Positions 36,801-49,869 of a DNA stretch of 64,000 nucleotides are shown here, piece after piece. Origin of the DNA: Pectinophora gossypiella. Its lineage: Eukaryota; Arthropoda; Insecta; Lepidoptera; Gelechiidae. How positions within the stretch are numbered: the stretch's first letter is position 1; each line of letters starts with the position of its first letter. Position numbers and translations under genes: made by a program. The DNA is taken from assembly GCF_024362695.1 (NCBI RefSeq), contig NC_065404.1:7976604-8040603 (forward strand). Direction: 5' to 3'. A model generated the notes under the pieces. It saw only the letters and a program-made list of their open reading frames with translations. It was not told the DNA's origin and did not search any database.

Positions 36801-39800
36801 TAACGGGCAATATGTGAAACAGAAATTAATTATGACATCGCAAGTGGCCCCACACTCGTGGTGAAATATTAACTTCAAATTACGGGAGTATGTAGTTTCA
36901 CAACAAATTGTTATTTTAACCTCAGCTAAAGTGTGAATCTCGTCGTTGTACGGAATATTTTCATGACCAACGAAATCAACATGCACGTTTGGTTCTTCTT
37001 TTGATGAACAATGAAATCCTTCCAAATCATTAAATTGTTCTTCTAATCTCAACGTGAGATAACGTGACAGTTCAGATCCTACGTAAGTCGGAGGAAATAT
37101 AATTCGATCGATATTAGTCTTCATTATAGGATTTTGACGTTTTCCAATAAATGTTAAATTAGAATATTGTATAGCCAGAGCCTTGTCTAAATATAGTGGC
37201 GCAACAGCAATAAATTTTCCTTCATATCGAGGATGGAATGTCACTCGAAAAGATGCTTCTCTGGTTCTGTCTAATTCAAATTTCATATTTGTGTCATTAA
37301 TTATCGATTCGTTCCCTTCTGTAGTCAAATCCAAAGTAAAATTAGGGGATAATTTTGATGTTAATATACAAACGTGCAAGTAATATCTGGAGACATTTGT
37401 CATTGTAAATTCAATGCTGTTGTCGCCTGTTGGGTCAAATTCAATTTCAAATTTCTCTACAGAAAATTCTATCCAAGGCACAGTAATTACTCCTGTAATA
37501 TGACAGAAACTAATGTCTTTGTTAAGACTTTTAACTTTAGTTTTCAGGTTGCTTTCATACTGTCTGAAAAAGAAAAAATAAATAAATGTTATTGTACAAA
37601 TATAATAAGTAAGAATATGTAGAATACATAATAAAAATATTGTACCAACTCACTTTTCGTAATCACTAATATAATATTCTAATTGTGTAGACCATGGGTC
37701 GTTATTTGGGGGCCCCAATAAATCATTAATTTTGAATGGTATATACATATCGTACTCTCTACGAAAAACATCGCATACTTTTATGAATACAACTTTAGCT
37801 TGTCCTGCTTCAATGCTAAAATCATGAATTCTTTGTTTGTCGTTACCGTTTGTCGTATACACATTAAATATGTTTTCATCGAATGTGTCAACCACATGCA
37901 CAGTACACCTTGTTGGACCAGTATTATGAAAATTAACTGGAACGTATGACACCATGCAACTAGGGATCCGTGGCATATAAATGTTCTTAGGATGAATATT
38001 TAACTTTGGTTCAATAACATTACCTGCGATGGTTAGACCAACATTTTCTTTATTATTAATTCTTATTATCAAATCAAATGTGAATTCCAACACACATGCA
38101 ATTTTAACTTTTATAATAAAATTTATAACTGATCTAGGTCGAATTATTCCAGCCATAGGTTCAACTGTCATTCCTGGAAGTAACGGTTCTATTACATGAA
38201 ACAAAGCTATTTCTTTGGAACTGTTCTCTAATTTCACCCTTTCAAAAGTCTCCAAATTTAGGCCAATATCTTTGAACATCACAGCCGGTTGTAAAAATTT
38301 AATTGAAAGTTTCCTCGATAATATGCTTACTTCAACAGGAATCACTTTCTCAATTTCACCTTTTGAGTAAAAATCAACTTCAAACGTTTTACACTTGGCT
38401 ATTTTGTAATTGTATAATATATCACATATCTTGCACTTATGTTCGGGTATTGTCCCGATGGTTGGTATTATCTCGAAAGGTACGTCTGCCCCAATCGTAG
38501 CCCATTCGAAGTCAACAGGGACGTTAAAATTGTTATAAATAGTCACTGGAACAGTAGTGACGAATCCTTCGCTCGAAACCATGCCAAATTTTAAGTGTGT
38601 ATCTTTTATATGAAGTAAAGGATTACCAACAACTATAGTGTATCTGTGTTTTCGAAAATGCTTATAGTCTATCGTGTAGGCAAAGGTACCTTTGAAATTT
38701 CCTGTGATAAATCCAAAGCAAAATATTGTAATAGTAACTTCTACTTCGGGAATTAGTTTCACAGTGAAGTGTTTTAGTTTGTTATCAGTGTACACAATAT
38801 ATTCATCTTCTAAAAATTTTATGATCATATCATATTTGCTGTTGTTTTTAATAGTAAGACTTTTCTCACCATACGTCTGCACGCCAACTCTTCCAAAATC
38901 CAATAAAAATGGATCGAAAGAAACTTCAAATAAGTCTGGCGCGGTTGCCACTTTTATGAATTGTTCACAAAAATTGCGCTTTTTATCTCCTAGTACTGTT
39001 ATTTCGGGTATACAGTGTTGTTTTTTACAGCTATATTTTTCTTTGTGTTTTTTTATTGTTCCTACTTTGGACAATTGAAAAATACGATCAGCTACTTTCA
39101 TTCTTTGATTTCGCTTAACCAGTTCTTCATCTAAATAAGTATAGCAAGGATGTGGTTCGTGCAAAGTTTGCAATGACTTTACGACTACAATTTTCGGCTT
39201 ACCGTTGAAAATAATGTCAGCTAGAACATTGATTGCATACGATAGAAAATTGGTGTCAGTCAGGGGTGCTGCGCTACTAGTGGGTTCTTCAAATACGTGA
39301 TGAGGATTTCTCACTTGGAAGATAAGCGTCTTATTAATCTTTAGACTGTTCGGGTTCAATGTAATCACAACTCGTTTCGATGAATTTGGCGGGAGAACAA
39401 AACTCTCTGGATATACATTGTAGCCAGTAGTTTTTGTATAATTTACTTTAGCAGCTACGAAATTAGACTCATTTCTAATACGCACCGATCTGGATACTTT
39501 AGTTGTCATAACCACCTCACCGAAATCGAGTATTTTCGGGGAATGTCTCAGCTCACAATATTCAAATTCACCGCTAATATAGAAACGGGCAATTTCAGAA
39601 TGATATTCATTGTTGCAGCAGCGAACCCCGTCAACTTGTATGAGGCGCAAGTCGAATATAAATCTGTTGGTAAGCATCTTCTTTTGCTTCAGAGCTTTTG
39701 CGATACACTCGTTTGTCGGCTTGAATGTTATCTCTAGGGTGCGTTTATTCAGTGGTTCAATACTGAACGCTCGATGAGATGCAGATATGGCGCGAGCTTC

Positions 39801-40091
39801 GTCAAACTTCTGAATAAAAAAATAAATAAAACTGCAGAATAAGAATGTACCTAATGTTATTAAAAGCCTACAAGCGTGTAATAATGTTGCTATCTAATAG
39901 TTACGTCTAGTCTGTAACTTACATACCATTAAAGAGCCCATATTAATAGTCTTAAAGTAGCCAGATGTAGTAACATCTATCTCCAAGTCCAGAGGTAGTG
40001 TGGTGGATAACCCCACAAATGATATAGGGAACTCAAATAACTTGAATCGTTTGAAAACATTGTTTGGGTCGTATGCTTCACAGTCAGACAT
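33897..40091 (-). CDS. CFAP47: Cilia- and flagella-associated protein 47-like (CFAP47)
   Basis: Five exons join in phase: 40091-39927, 39809-37654, 37563-36511, 35991-34439 and 34201-33897 (1,743 residues). The first two-thirds consist of repeated immunoglobulin-like ASH/MSP-type modules with motifs such as 'PKILDFGEVVMTTKVSRSV' and 'DPFLLDFGRVGVQTYGEKSL', typical of HYDIN/CFAP47 proteins. A calponin-homology-like domain follows at about residues 1235-1356 (IIKILIDWYNEQL, then DLSDGIALIAVIVNHC), and more beta-rich modules to the end. This order fits CFAP47, an axonemal protein needed for sperm flagella; HYDIN is the main alternative. Vertebrate CFAP47 is roughly 3,200 residues, so the insect form is shorter or exons are missed upstream. 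Expected to be testis-biased. Confidence 0.8.
36119..36360 (-). repeat. Dispersed repeat (family R), second copy
   Basis: In intron 3 of the CFAP47-like gene. Its reverse complement runs 'ctagccatagaggcggccaa' to 'aaacacttcaggaccccgtc' and 'ctgggcaccctcaggtctat', in step with the copy at 22456-22790. Confidence 0.75.
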
Positions 40092-40360
40092 AGAGTCATC
40101 TAGTACATAAAACTTTTAGTAAGAAATTTTCTATTTATGTGTTTAATACAAAATAAAACAGCCTCTAAATTGAATGACAACGTTATGACAACATTGTTTG
40201 AAGTACAATTTTGACGTCTGCTGTAGTAGAAATTTATTTTAATTTTTCGTCAAATGTAGAGCAGAGGTAACATAGCTAAAAGGACGTGAGCGGACGGTGT
40301 GGAAAGATGTCTATCAAGAAATAAGGTATGTTATATTCATTGATGTATAATAAATAATAG

Positions 40361-40700
40361 CCTCCGTGGTCTAGTGGTAAGAGCGTTGGGCTCACGATCT
40401 GGAGGTCCGGGTTCGATTCCCAATGGGGACATTGTCGAAATCACTTTGTGAGACTGTCCTTTGTTTGGTAAGGACTTTTCAGGCTTGAATCACCTGATTG
40501 TCCGAAAAAGCAAGTTGATTCCGTGCTTCGGAGAGCACGTTAAGCCGTTGGTCCCGGCTATTAGCCGTAAAAACACCTCCACCAACCCGCAGTGGAGCAG
40601 CGTGGTGGAGTATGCTCCATACCCTCTCCGGTTGATTGAGAGGAGGCCTGTGCCCAGCAGTGGGACGTATATAGGCTATTTATGTTATGTAAATAACTTG
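40361..40700 (+). repeat. tRNA-derived SINE, full length
   Basis: A box 'gtggtctagtggtaagagcg', B box 'gggttcgattccc', then the body with 'gcttcggagagcacgttaag', 'caacccgcagtggagcagcg' and 'gtgcccagcagtgggacgta'. It is the best-preserved SINE in the window. It lies upstream of both the CFAP47-like gene (-) and the gene starting at 41365 (+). Confidence 0.88.
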
Positions 40701-40999
40701 CATTGACGTCCTAAGATCTGTTATCTGACGGCGGCCCGTGTTGCTCTATGAGTCCAGCGAAGGAGTTACCTACCTCCTCTCTATGCAGTAACTGGATGTT
40801 ACATGGAGTTGTTATGGTATTTTATCGTGTGCTATCCTCGTGTTACCGTTTTTACGCTACAGAATAAAAGTACAAATTAGACTTTAAATTCTATTGTAAG
40901 TACTCGTATTAGCTTTCAAAATAAATTATTCCAAAATTTCCTTTTCTTTCAGCAATATCTGATGGCTAGGAACGAAATGCCCCCGCGAACGGGATAACG

Positions 41000-41364
41000 T
41001 GCTGGAGTAATATTGTAGATGGATGTAAGTACGGGGGGTGTGTCGTACGACTCCGGCAAATTAGTTCGGGGCGGGGGGGCCGCGTCGCCTGCGCGCCGCC
41101 GCGCCGCGCTCCACACTCGCCCAAGGGTTTATCAGATTCAGGGGGTAAAAAATGACTTCTCAATGGGAGGCGAGGGGTGGGGCGGCGGGCGTGGGCGGCG
41201 CCGCCACGTGGCGGGCCTGGCTGTACGCCGCGTCGCGACGCCCGGCGCACCCGCTCGCACTCGCTACCATGCACAGGTGCTCCAGTGTTTGAACAGATGA
41301 TGCGGGATGCTAAGACACGGAGGAGTCCGTTTGCAGTGCGTTTATCGGACGTAGTGGTGAATTG
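41000..41364 (+). promoter_or_regulatory. CpG-rich promoter and leader
   Basis: Base composition changes sharply here: 41040-41290 is strongly GC- and CpG-rich, while both flanks are AT-rich. It ends at the ATG at 41365. This is typical of a broad promoter of a developmental or housekeeping insect gene. Frames on either strand in this block are open only because AT stops are rare. Confidence 0.5.
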
Positions 41365-41512
41365 ATGGAGGCTTACGTAGGCGTGGTGGCGGAGTGCGAG
41401 GCGCGCGACATGCCGGGCCCGATGGACGCAGCCCTCGACTCCATGCATCAGCTGGACCCTCCACCGCCCGATGTATTGCTTGCTCTGCTGGCTAGGAACA
41501 AAGCGCTCGAAG
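41365..41512 (+). CDS. First coding exon of an unidentified gene (partial)
   Basis: ATG at 41365, 49 codons plus one base, then the donor G|GTGAGA at 41513. The peptide begins MEAYVGVVAECEARDMPG and ends in the helical LLALLARNKALE after DPPPP. The ending recalls the conserved 'ELGKTLLERNKELE' segment of CDR2/BICD-related coiled-coil proteins, but the match is too short to name it. No following exon was found before the right edge, so the first intron would exceed 22 kb. Strand and start are supported by the CpG-rich promoter and a strong donor. Confidence 0.6.
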
Positions 41513-43235
41513 GTGAGACTCGTAGGTTTTGATTAACTATTCAATGCAATACGTTATATAGCGAGATATAATATATCAGTCACACCTATCCTCTAAAAAA
41601 TTAGAACAATTTAGAGGGTTTTTATTTTTATGAGTGACGATGTTCATACGTCGGTCTACAATTACGGAGAAGCGGGCACGTGCCGAGCGGGCGGGCGACG
41701 GCACGCGCGCAGTCCGCATGGTGTGTGTGCCCGCACCTTTACCCGTTGTATGGGCTTTTAGCTTTACCCGCGTTACGCCAATACGCTTCCAGTAATCAAG
41801 TTAAGTGCTCTTCAAAAGCACCTAGGAGTGTCGATGAGCACTTTTTGATTTTAACGCCAGACAAGCCGGCTATTGTTCTGGTAATGTCGCACTCAGTAAA
41901 TTGATCAAATAGGTATGAAGTAACGTGAAATATAAGCTGATCGATAGATAAATATTTATATTATTTTGTTTTATACCTTGAAAGGTGCATAGTTTTAGAA
42001 AATGATTATATGTAATTAAAATAAAATCTTCAATAAAAATAGCATCGTATTATGTAGTGGTCTGCTATTTCGAAATATCTTTACGTATCATTACATTAGC
42101 ACTTACAATACAATTATGTACTTGATAGAGTTAAATAAGTACGTGGGCAGGTACTTTAAGTACAATTAGATCAATGTACTTATAGGTAAATCAATCTTAT
42201 AGTCTTATAGGCTCTGATCTATAACTACCTACTGCTGAGGTCGAAGTATATTAATATTTTCCATGCGCAACCAGTAGGAAAACATTTATTTAATACCAAT
42301 TATTAGAGGATATGAGCCCCTTTTTACCAAAGACTATGATTATGATGGGGAGCGTATACCCGACGGCAGCAGTCGGTTATTATTTTACTAAACCATACTT
42401 AAATGGGGAACTTATTGCTTTGTTATTGTAGATTATAGAAGTATGTCGGGGAGCAATCATCATGTGGTTGAACAATATTCCTTGTAGCGTGGGAATGAGT
42501 AGTAAATCTCGGTTCCTAAACAGTTTGTTACCGATATTAGAACAACAAAAAATATATACATATGTATATACCTAATTACCATGAGGTGTACGAAACAACA
42601 CTAATAAAAAAATAATGAAGTATCACTACGAAATCTCTTAAAATTTATATTAATTCTATTTAATAATTTAAATCACTAAAATACTATGAAATTATAGGCC
42701 CATTTGCTTGGACGATAAAAATACGTTATCGTGCTAGTAAATTAACAGTCCATAGAAATTCCATCGTTTCGCAACTTTTAACTTTAACCTAGTTAATATT
42801 CATGTTAGATATTGAGATATCTACTAAAGAAGTTTCACTTCTTTTAAAATATGCGTGATCATGACACTCGGCTATCCGACTCCGTGATCTCTCCGGAGCA
42901 CGCTAGGTCTAAACCGTCTCTTTAGTGAACCATAAAGTGGCTACCTATACTATTAGATGCTGTATTTAACTACATAGTTAGTTACTTCTTGAAGTACATA
43001 ATTATGTCGAGCTTCTTTTTTTCTTTATTTTATTCTTAAGTTAAGTATTTATATATTGTAACCCTCGGAAGCAGCGTGGTCACTCCCAATACAAGCATAT
43101 TAAATTGCTTACTGGGAGGTCTACAATTTCGATATTGTAAAATACTGGAGAAAAAATAAAAAATATTTTATTTATTTATTTTTATTATTATTTATTTTTA
43201 GTAGGTACTCGCATGCGGTAAAAATATTATTTTAA

Positions 43236-43330
43236 ACTGGGTAAGAGCCAGAGCTTCCCATTTTTCCGGCCAAGTAGCTAATGCACTCTGCGTCAAATGT
43301 ACTTATATAATAATTTACGTCAAAGAATGT
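43236..43330 (+). repeat. Dispersed repeat (family R), tail only
   Basis: 'agagcttcccatttttccgg' followed by 'ccaagtagctaatgcactct' and 'gcgtcaaatgt' matches the tail of the copy at 22456-22790. Confidence 0.65.
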
Positions 43331-44429
43331 CACAATATTACATGATTGTACTTATCTACCTACTCGAATCTCGGTACTCATCATCCTATTATGATTACAA
43401 AGGCGAAGTGTCACTACGAAAATCTGTAGTAACACCCTTTTAACCGAATATAATCGGTTATCTACCTATACCTATACAAATCATGTGGGAAAATGACGTG
43501 GTAAATATTTGTGGATTATTTTAAATGTTTTACCACGGGAAGAGTGCGGAGATGTCGCCTATTATATTACTGTGGCAACACCGGAAGTGACGCGTGGCGG
43601 CGCGTGCGCGGAGAATCGCTTCCTTCCGTTTTCCACTGTCCCCACCCTTGTGTTGTAAGGGTTTACCTGGTCTGCGTTTTAATCATATTTATTACGTTAT
43701 TATTTTTGAAGTTTTTTTTAGGATGGTTTATCGTTTAATTATTAACCTCATCTGATTGTATGGATAGATAACTTAAAAACAAATGCCACCATTAATACTA
43801 TTAAACAGAATGACCTATTCAGTAAGTATTATTGATTATATTTCTATTCTGTTACTTCTATTATTTAATAGAAGTGAAAGAGTCGAAGAGTAGGTAAGCA
43901 TGCTATTTAAATAGAAACTTATTTCGGTTGATGAGATCTTATATATTATAGTATCTACCTAACTGATTCTTAATAAAATTGCTTGTTCGGTGAACAGATT
44001 GTAAGTATGTATTTATCAACAGTAACTTCATTATCACCAGATACATAAAATAAACATAAAACAATAGGTAAAGGTCGACAAATTTTATGATCCTCAAAGC
44101 TTTATTTGGGGGCGAATCATCAGCCGCCCTGCAGGGGGCGACATCTGTCGACCTTCGCCCCCTCGGTCATCTCACCTGTAGTTGATACGAGCAAGACCAT
44201 GCCACTGTTACTATCATACGATGGGTTTCATTGTATTGGGAGTAATAATCCGATATGTAGCGTGTAATTATGTGATGATTAATATACAACTTTAACAAAA
44301 TATGTATAGAACTGCTTATGCCGTAGAGATAGAAATAAAAAATATTACATTCAAATGTGATCACGTAGTTTCTAGGGTGAGCTTTCCGTCATTGTTTTTG
44401 ATTTTTACTGCAAGTGATAAGTAACGTAC

Positions 44430-44640
44430 ACACTGTCATCATCATCTCACATTTCTCGGTAATGTGGGGTTCTTCACGATGTTTTCCTTCACCTCTGAGC
44501 ACGCGATAATCATTTATGATCCAAACATGAATTCGAAAACAAATTCGACTATCATTGGTTTAGGCCTGTGCTGGTTTCGAACCTGCGACCTCAAAGTGAG
44601 AGGCTAGCGTTCTACAAACTGAGCTACCACGACTAGTTTC
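44430..44640 (-). repeat. tRNA-headed SINE (third subtype), minus strand
   Basis: The reverse complement of 44560-44640 has a tRNA-like head (A-box-like 'tagctcagtttgtagaacgc' and the B box 'ggttcgaaacc'). The rest ('cacctctgagcacgcgataa', 'tttatgatccaaac') matches the copy at 60840-61085. Confidence 0.75.
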
Positions 44641-44649
44641 TAGGATATG

Positions 44650-44790
44650 TGCCCGGTTAATGTCAATAGTGTCAATAGGCTCGCCTCCTATATCCGACTT
44701 AACCATAGCTGAAAAGTTTGTGTATATTATCATACACCTCTGCCTAACCTTTCGGGGATATAGACGTGATGCTATGATATGTTATGTGAG
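44650..44790 (+). repeat. Dispersed moth repeat, copy 4
   Basis: 'ccggttaatgtcaatag', 'ataggctcgcctcctatatc' and 'acctctgcctaacctttcgg' make it the most complete copy of this family. It directly follows the SINE head. Confidence 0.7.
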
Positions 44791-46840
44791 TGACTAATCA
44801 AATCAAATCTTACACTTGAATCCCAGAATCCGCAATGTGGTGGATTTTTAAACTAAGGATAATATGAAAGATTTCCTCCAGATTATAATTTTTTTTCAAT
44901 GCATGAGCGGAAAGCTTGTAAAATGTTTCACACTATCGATTTACCTAAATTCTGACACTCCATTTTCATTTAAATTTTCATACGTGCGTGTATTACTTGT
45001 ATTACATAATAAAAACAAAAGTACTTAAATACAATGCAATGTTACTACATAATATACATTGCTTAAATATAACATCATAAATACAAGTTTCGAACATAAA
45101 ACAAAACGGACCTCTTGGTTTTGAATAAATAATATTCAAATTTTCATTGACGTGCAAAAGCGGAGCATTGAAGTCATAATTTTGGCGGGTGAATTTGTAT
45201 GGGATTCTTTGATTACACTAGCATAAAGGGCTTCTGTGCAAAGCTGCTGTGATCAGCTCCGTCCCTTTGTTAAAGCTTTAATCAATCAGCGGTGTAGGTA
45301 AGTATACATTATTCCGTGACGTTTTCGGGCCTCAGATGTTGATTTGTCGTGAATCAAATAATAATACTTTCTTATATGGGCATATTATTTTATTTTCATT
45401 CAGTGTAGCTAAAGTAAATATTGAGCGATTATCGATTACCGGATTATTAGTCTCTGTCTCATTTATTCTTTTTTCATCTGAAACAATGTCTAAGAAAGCT
45501 AATTCATTCACCAGAAGATTTCATCCAACAAAGTAAAATTCATGTAAGTAATTTAATAATATTCATGTTTAAACAATTTACTTATTCATGTTTTACACAA
45601 TTTTCATAATTTATTTCTGGCATAAATTAAATATACCCGGGGCTACGCCCCTTATCCATCTATAACTAAATTAGTCTCTTCTAAATTAGTGTCCATCTAT
45701 AACTAAGTTAGTCTTATGTATGACATAGATAATATGTATAAAAAGGTAGGGACTTCTTATCAAATAACCGCATCACTTTCGAAATTTTGTTCAGCAAAAC
45801 CCAAGTTTAATTAAATAAATATTATTTTTAAATACACAATGTAAAATTAAATATAATTTTAAATTATAATAAAATACTTATTAACTTATTTTTTTTCTGA
45901 TAATGATTACGATAAAAAAAATACACACTTACTAAATACGGATCAAATAATTTACAAGCAAAAATCTAGTTTTGAGGAGAAACTTTTCTTTGAAGTTAGT
46001 TGAATATCGGTTTTCATTTAGGTATAATATATACTGTTGTAAGAGAAGAGGCAGACGTGGCAAATTATAAATTAGGCAAAATATAGATTAGGTACGATGA
46101 GAGAAGCTATTATAATGCATGACGTGATGATCCGTACCCCAACAAGTTTTTTTTACAAAATCTATTCAAAATACCAAGTTTAACCGAGGGGAGTGGGTAA
46201 TTACGGATAGGTAGCCGGTATTTTGACTCCTATTATAATAAATTGAATGTGGGCACGACTTCTGGACGTTTAATCAAAGTTTGGAAGTCACTTTCTTTAC
46301 GGTTTTATATTATGAAGTAGGAGGTGAATTATATTTGCGTGCGTAATTTGGGTTAGGTTTTTAGAACGCGAACAGATACGTACGTAGTATACCTACTTAA
46401 GTACTTAATAAAATTTACTTATTTTCTTGTAAGAACTTTTTTTACTAGGTAAAATTTAGATAGTTGTTTTAGTTAGTTTTAAAAGTTTTATGTGAACTGA
46501 AACAAAATAAATGTTTGCATAAATAATAAATAAAAAAGAACCGTCCTTGCAGGACACTTCCGGAATTATAAAATTTAATTAAGGTGCGAAAATGGTTGTA
46601 ACATAATATATCATAAGCACAATATGACTGTATTCCTGATATAAAAAGGTAAGTAAGTCCATCGCAAGAGGTATTAAGTACCCACGCTACACTGAGCTTT
46701 CTGTTACAGCAACGTATTAGATGGTGAGCTGTATCGCCATATAATAGTCAAGCCAACTGTGTTACTGAAATTGCACTTAAGACCGGGGATCGAACAGGTT
46801 TTAATTATGATAATAACCGCGTAAACCTCAAACATTGTAT

Positions 46841-47072
46841 ACAGGGTGTTAGTGATATCGTAACAAAAACTTTGAGGGGTGATTGAGGCCATGATTCTGA
46901 GATGATATCAAGTGGAATTTTCCGTCGCAAAAGTATGGAATTAAAAAAATAATTTAAAAAAACACAAAAATTTTCAGGAATATTCAGACTGAAAATTCCA
47001 CTTGATATCAACTCAGAATCATGGTCTGAACCATCCCCCTCAGTATTCGTTACGGTGTCACTAACACCCATA
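46841..47072. mobile_element. Foldback element B1 (left member of a pair)
   Basis: Starts ACAGGGTGTTAGTGATATCG and ends GGTGTCACTAACACCC. The arms include CCATGATTCTGAGATGATATC facing GATATCAACTCAGAATCATGG. Same family as A1 and A2. Confidence 0.8.
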
Positions 47073-47101
47073 CCTACTTGTATGGCTACCGTATGTACTT
47101 G

Positions 47102-47336
47102 TGTGGGGTGAAAGTGACATCGTAACGAATACTGAGGGGGATGATTCAGCTGATTATTCTGAGTTAATATCAAGTAGAATTTTCCTTCGCAAAAGTATAT
47201 AGAATTGAAAATAATTTAAAAAATAAATAAAAAAAAACATGAATTTTGCGACGAAAAATTCCACTTGATATTAACTCAGAATCATGGTCTGAATCATTCC
47301 CCTGAGTATTCGTTACGATGTTACTAACACCCTGTA
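47102..47336. mobile_element. Foldback element B2 (right member of a pair)
   Basis: Starts GGGGTGAAAGTGACATCGTAA and ends TTACGATGTTACTAACACCC. The arm core 'gagttaatatcaagtagaat' faces 'attccacttgatattaactc'. It is separated from B1 by about 29 bp. Confidence 0.8.
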
Positions 47337-47477
47337 TTCGTTCGAAAATAGTTTTCAATTATAACTTTAAATTTTACTTTTACTGACCTCAGAAGACATA
47401 AATTAAGCTTTAAGTAAGTACTTATAGTAAAATTGAACGTTGTCTCTAAACAGGGTAAATTAATAAGGAACATTTAC

Positions 47478-47691
47478 CTGAATGGGCGTTTAAAGGGAAA
47501 ATTAAGGAGACTGCGACCTCTACTGCTCATTACAGAGGGTAGTATTAAAAGCACGGCCCTTGTGATAGAATATGTATTTTTACGACCGTAGGGCGAAGCC
47601 TCTTGCATGTTTGATGCGGACAATCTCAGCCCGCCCTCGCTGGGGAACGCTGAATGCGGCGGTGCCTGTGCCATCAGTGCTCCGACTTTTA
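47478..47691 (-). other. Candidate splice-bounded exon, function unknown
   Basis: On the minus strand a strong acceptor (TTTTTTTTCAG, ending at 47692) and a donor (CATTCAG|GTAAAT, at 47477) bound 214 bp that stay open in one frame. That frame contains 'ALMAQAPPHSAFPSEGGLRL'. The block is more CG-rich than its flanks. It could be an exon of an unannotated minus-strand gene, a non-coding RNA exon, or a repeat piece. There are no neighbouring exons that I can tie to it. Confidence 0.3.
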
Positions 47692-49869
47692 CTGAAAAAA
47701 AATCATACAAAAAAGAAAAAAGGTTAAAAAAGTTATTATGAAGATAAATAGAAAACCTCCTCTTATGGAAAAGGAGGTTTCATTACTCACATTTTTTTTA
47801 TAAATCTAAAAAGTTTTTAATCTAAAAAGTACATAAACGTTGAATAAGAACGTTGATTTGGCCACTTAACACGAAATAAAAAGATTTGATGCCATTTAAT
47901 CCTAAAAAGGAAACAAAAATATATTTTTTTTAAATATTATTTGGCAATTTAAAATATTTTTTCGCACACAATGGACAGTCGCCCTGTGACAACGACAACA
48001 ATAAAGATTATAATCTCCTTCTATATTTTTTATTTATTTTTTGCTTTTTCAGTGATTGTTAAACTCTTTAATCTCGCAATTTTAAAACAACACTGTAAAT
48101 CCTTCACAAAAAAGGCCGAGGACCTATTTAAAAAAAAAATATTATATGCAAGATTTTCATAACCGAATTATTGAAGTTGAAAGCTAGCATTGTGGAGGCT
48201 TATGCGTACTGCAGAGGGGTGAGGTGACTATAGGGGTTCGGGAGGAGAGTGTAATCAAGAAGAGTACCCCGTCCCTAGGCGCCCTCCCCCTTGCCCCTCA
48301 CCCCGCGCTGAAACCACCTCGAGGGCAATGCTTCAAGTCTCTATTGACTTACTGCTTTGCAAAGAAATACTTTCACATTTTTTATGGCATGGTGTAGTCA
48401 CCGACCTCCGACAGGTTGTTACTGAAACAAAAATCGCGGAATTCTTGTTTAATTTGACTCGTAACGTTGGCGGTTTATTTTTGGTTTTGATACGAACTTT
48501 TATGTATCAAAACTGTATCGTATTGATGTGTGATGTAATATTCGTACCTGTAACAACACACCCCCAGGAAACGTATAATGAATTAAAACTTCATATAAAG
48601 CATTAGTAAACACAAAATGCTTTGTAATATTCAACATTTGTGCCGACAATCGGTGGGTAATGCACGGCTTTGTAGAACAAAAGTTAACCTGTCGGCTCGT
48701 CCGTTTTGAATAGAACCCAATGGAACCGATTTAGGGTTGCGAGGGAGCAATGACAAGTCCGCAACCCCCATCTTAATGTTACACTTGAAATTCCCCAAAT
48801 TTACCGACTCTCAACTGTAGTACTTCGACATAGTGACTGCAGTTTTAATTTTCACTGGCATAATTGATGGTTGTAAATGAATTCGCCATGTGTAGTGAAC
48901 GGATGGTGCGCTGACAGCGACGTGACAATCATTATTGTAGATTGACTTACTGATTTATGTTTATTCAGTGATTGTCATGGTTGGAATTACTTATTTGGAA
49001 AAACAATTATCGAAAGTATTGCGAAATGGAATAAAATATTCAACCAGTTTTACCGTAGAAAATCTTGTTCTGGATTTTAGAAGGACCAGTTTTAAAAGAA
49101 AACTAGAGTTTCTTTACAGTCTACGGACTGCAACGGGAATGTTTATTAAGTAAAGTGCTGAAAGCGTAGACCGCTCGAGCTCTCGAGGATAAATATAGGT
49201 AGGTGTCTTATCATCGATATTTTCATATGCAATTTACAAAATCAGTATAAAGTGTCAATAAAGTTAAGCCCAGACTGTAAAGTCGCAAATCGGGCGATTA
49301 AACGGTCTAATAGCTAATACCATTAAGTGATAAATGCAACGGGTCGCACATGAATAATTCCGCTAGATGGATACAATGTACGGCTTTCGCTAAACGGCTC
49401 CATATTTTCAAAATCCCCATAGAGCAATAATATTCAATGAGCCGCGTGAGATGGATGTATTGTTGCCTGCGGTGCGGAACGGGACGGGTAGAGAGGGACA
49501 TCGGATGGCAAATCCTGGAGATTAGCGCGACGAGAGCGACATGTGGCCTCCCGGCACTTAGCACTCCCTCCTCCCAACCTGCGCCATTGATATTTATACG
49601 GTCATAAAATAAATGTATGCGCAGTGTGTGTTTTAAATATTCATTCATTCCTAAACGCATAGAGTTTGCACTTGTTGAAAGTCGGGGTTTAAGAGTTTGA
49701 AGGTAGATGCGGGTAATTTGCCATTTACATAAATGGAACGTCTCGACAAGTGCTGATCAGTAAGCGATATGTGCAACATAGCTATTGAACAATAGCTTGG
49801 ACTTCAAATCGTGAAATGCTTTTCGTAAATGTGCTAGTACATTTGAAGTGTCCACTTGTGTGATTGTAT

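Noticed and set aside
40371..40440. A possible tRNA gene (good A and B boxes)
   Set aside because: The acceptor ends do not pair properly and the match continues into a 340-bp repeat found elsewhere, so it is a SINE head. The same holds at 7900, 32850, 44600 and 61050.
40966..41448. A 160-codon minus-strand frame over the CpG-rich promoter, plus shorter plus-strand frames
   Set aside because: They are open only because of high GC content. They show no domain, no splice logic and no conserved motif.
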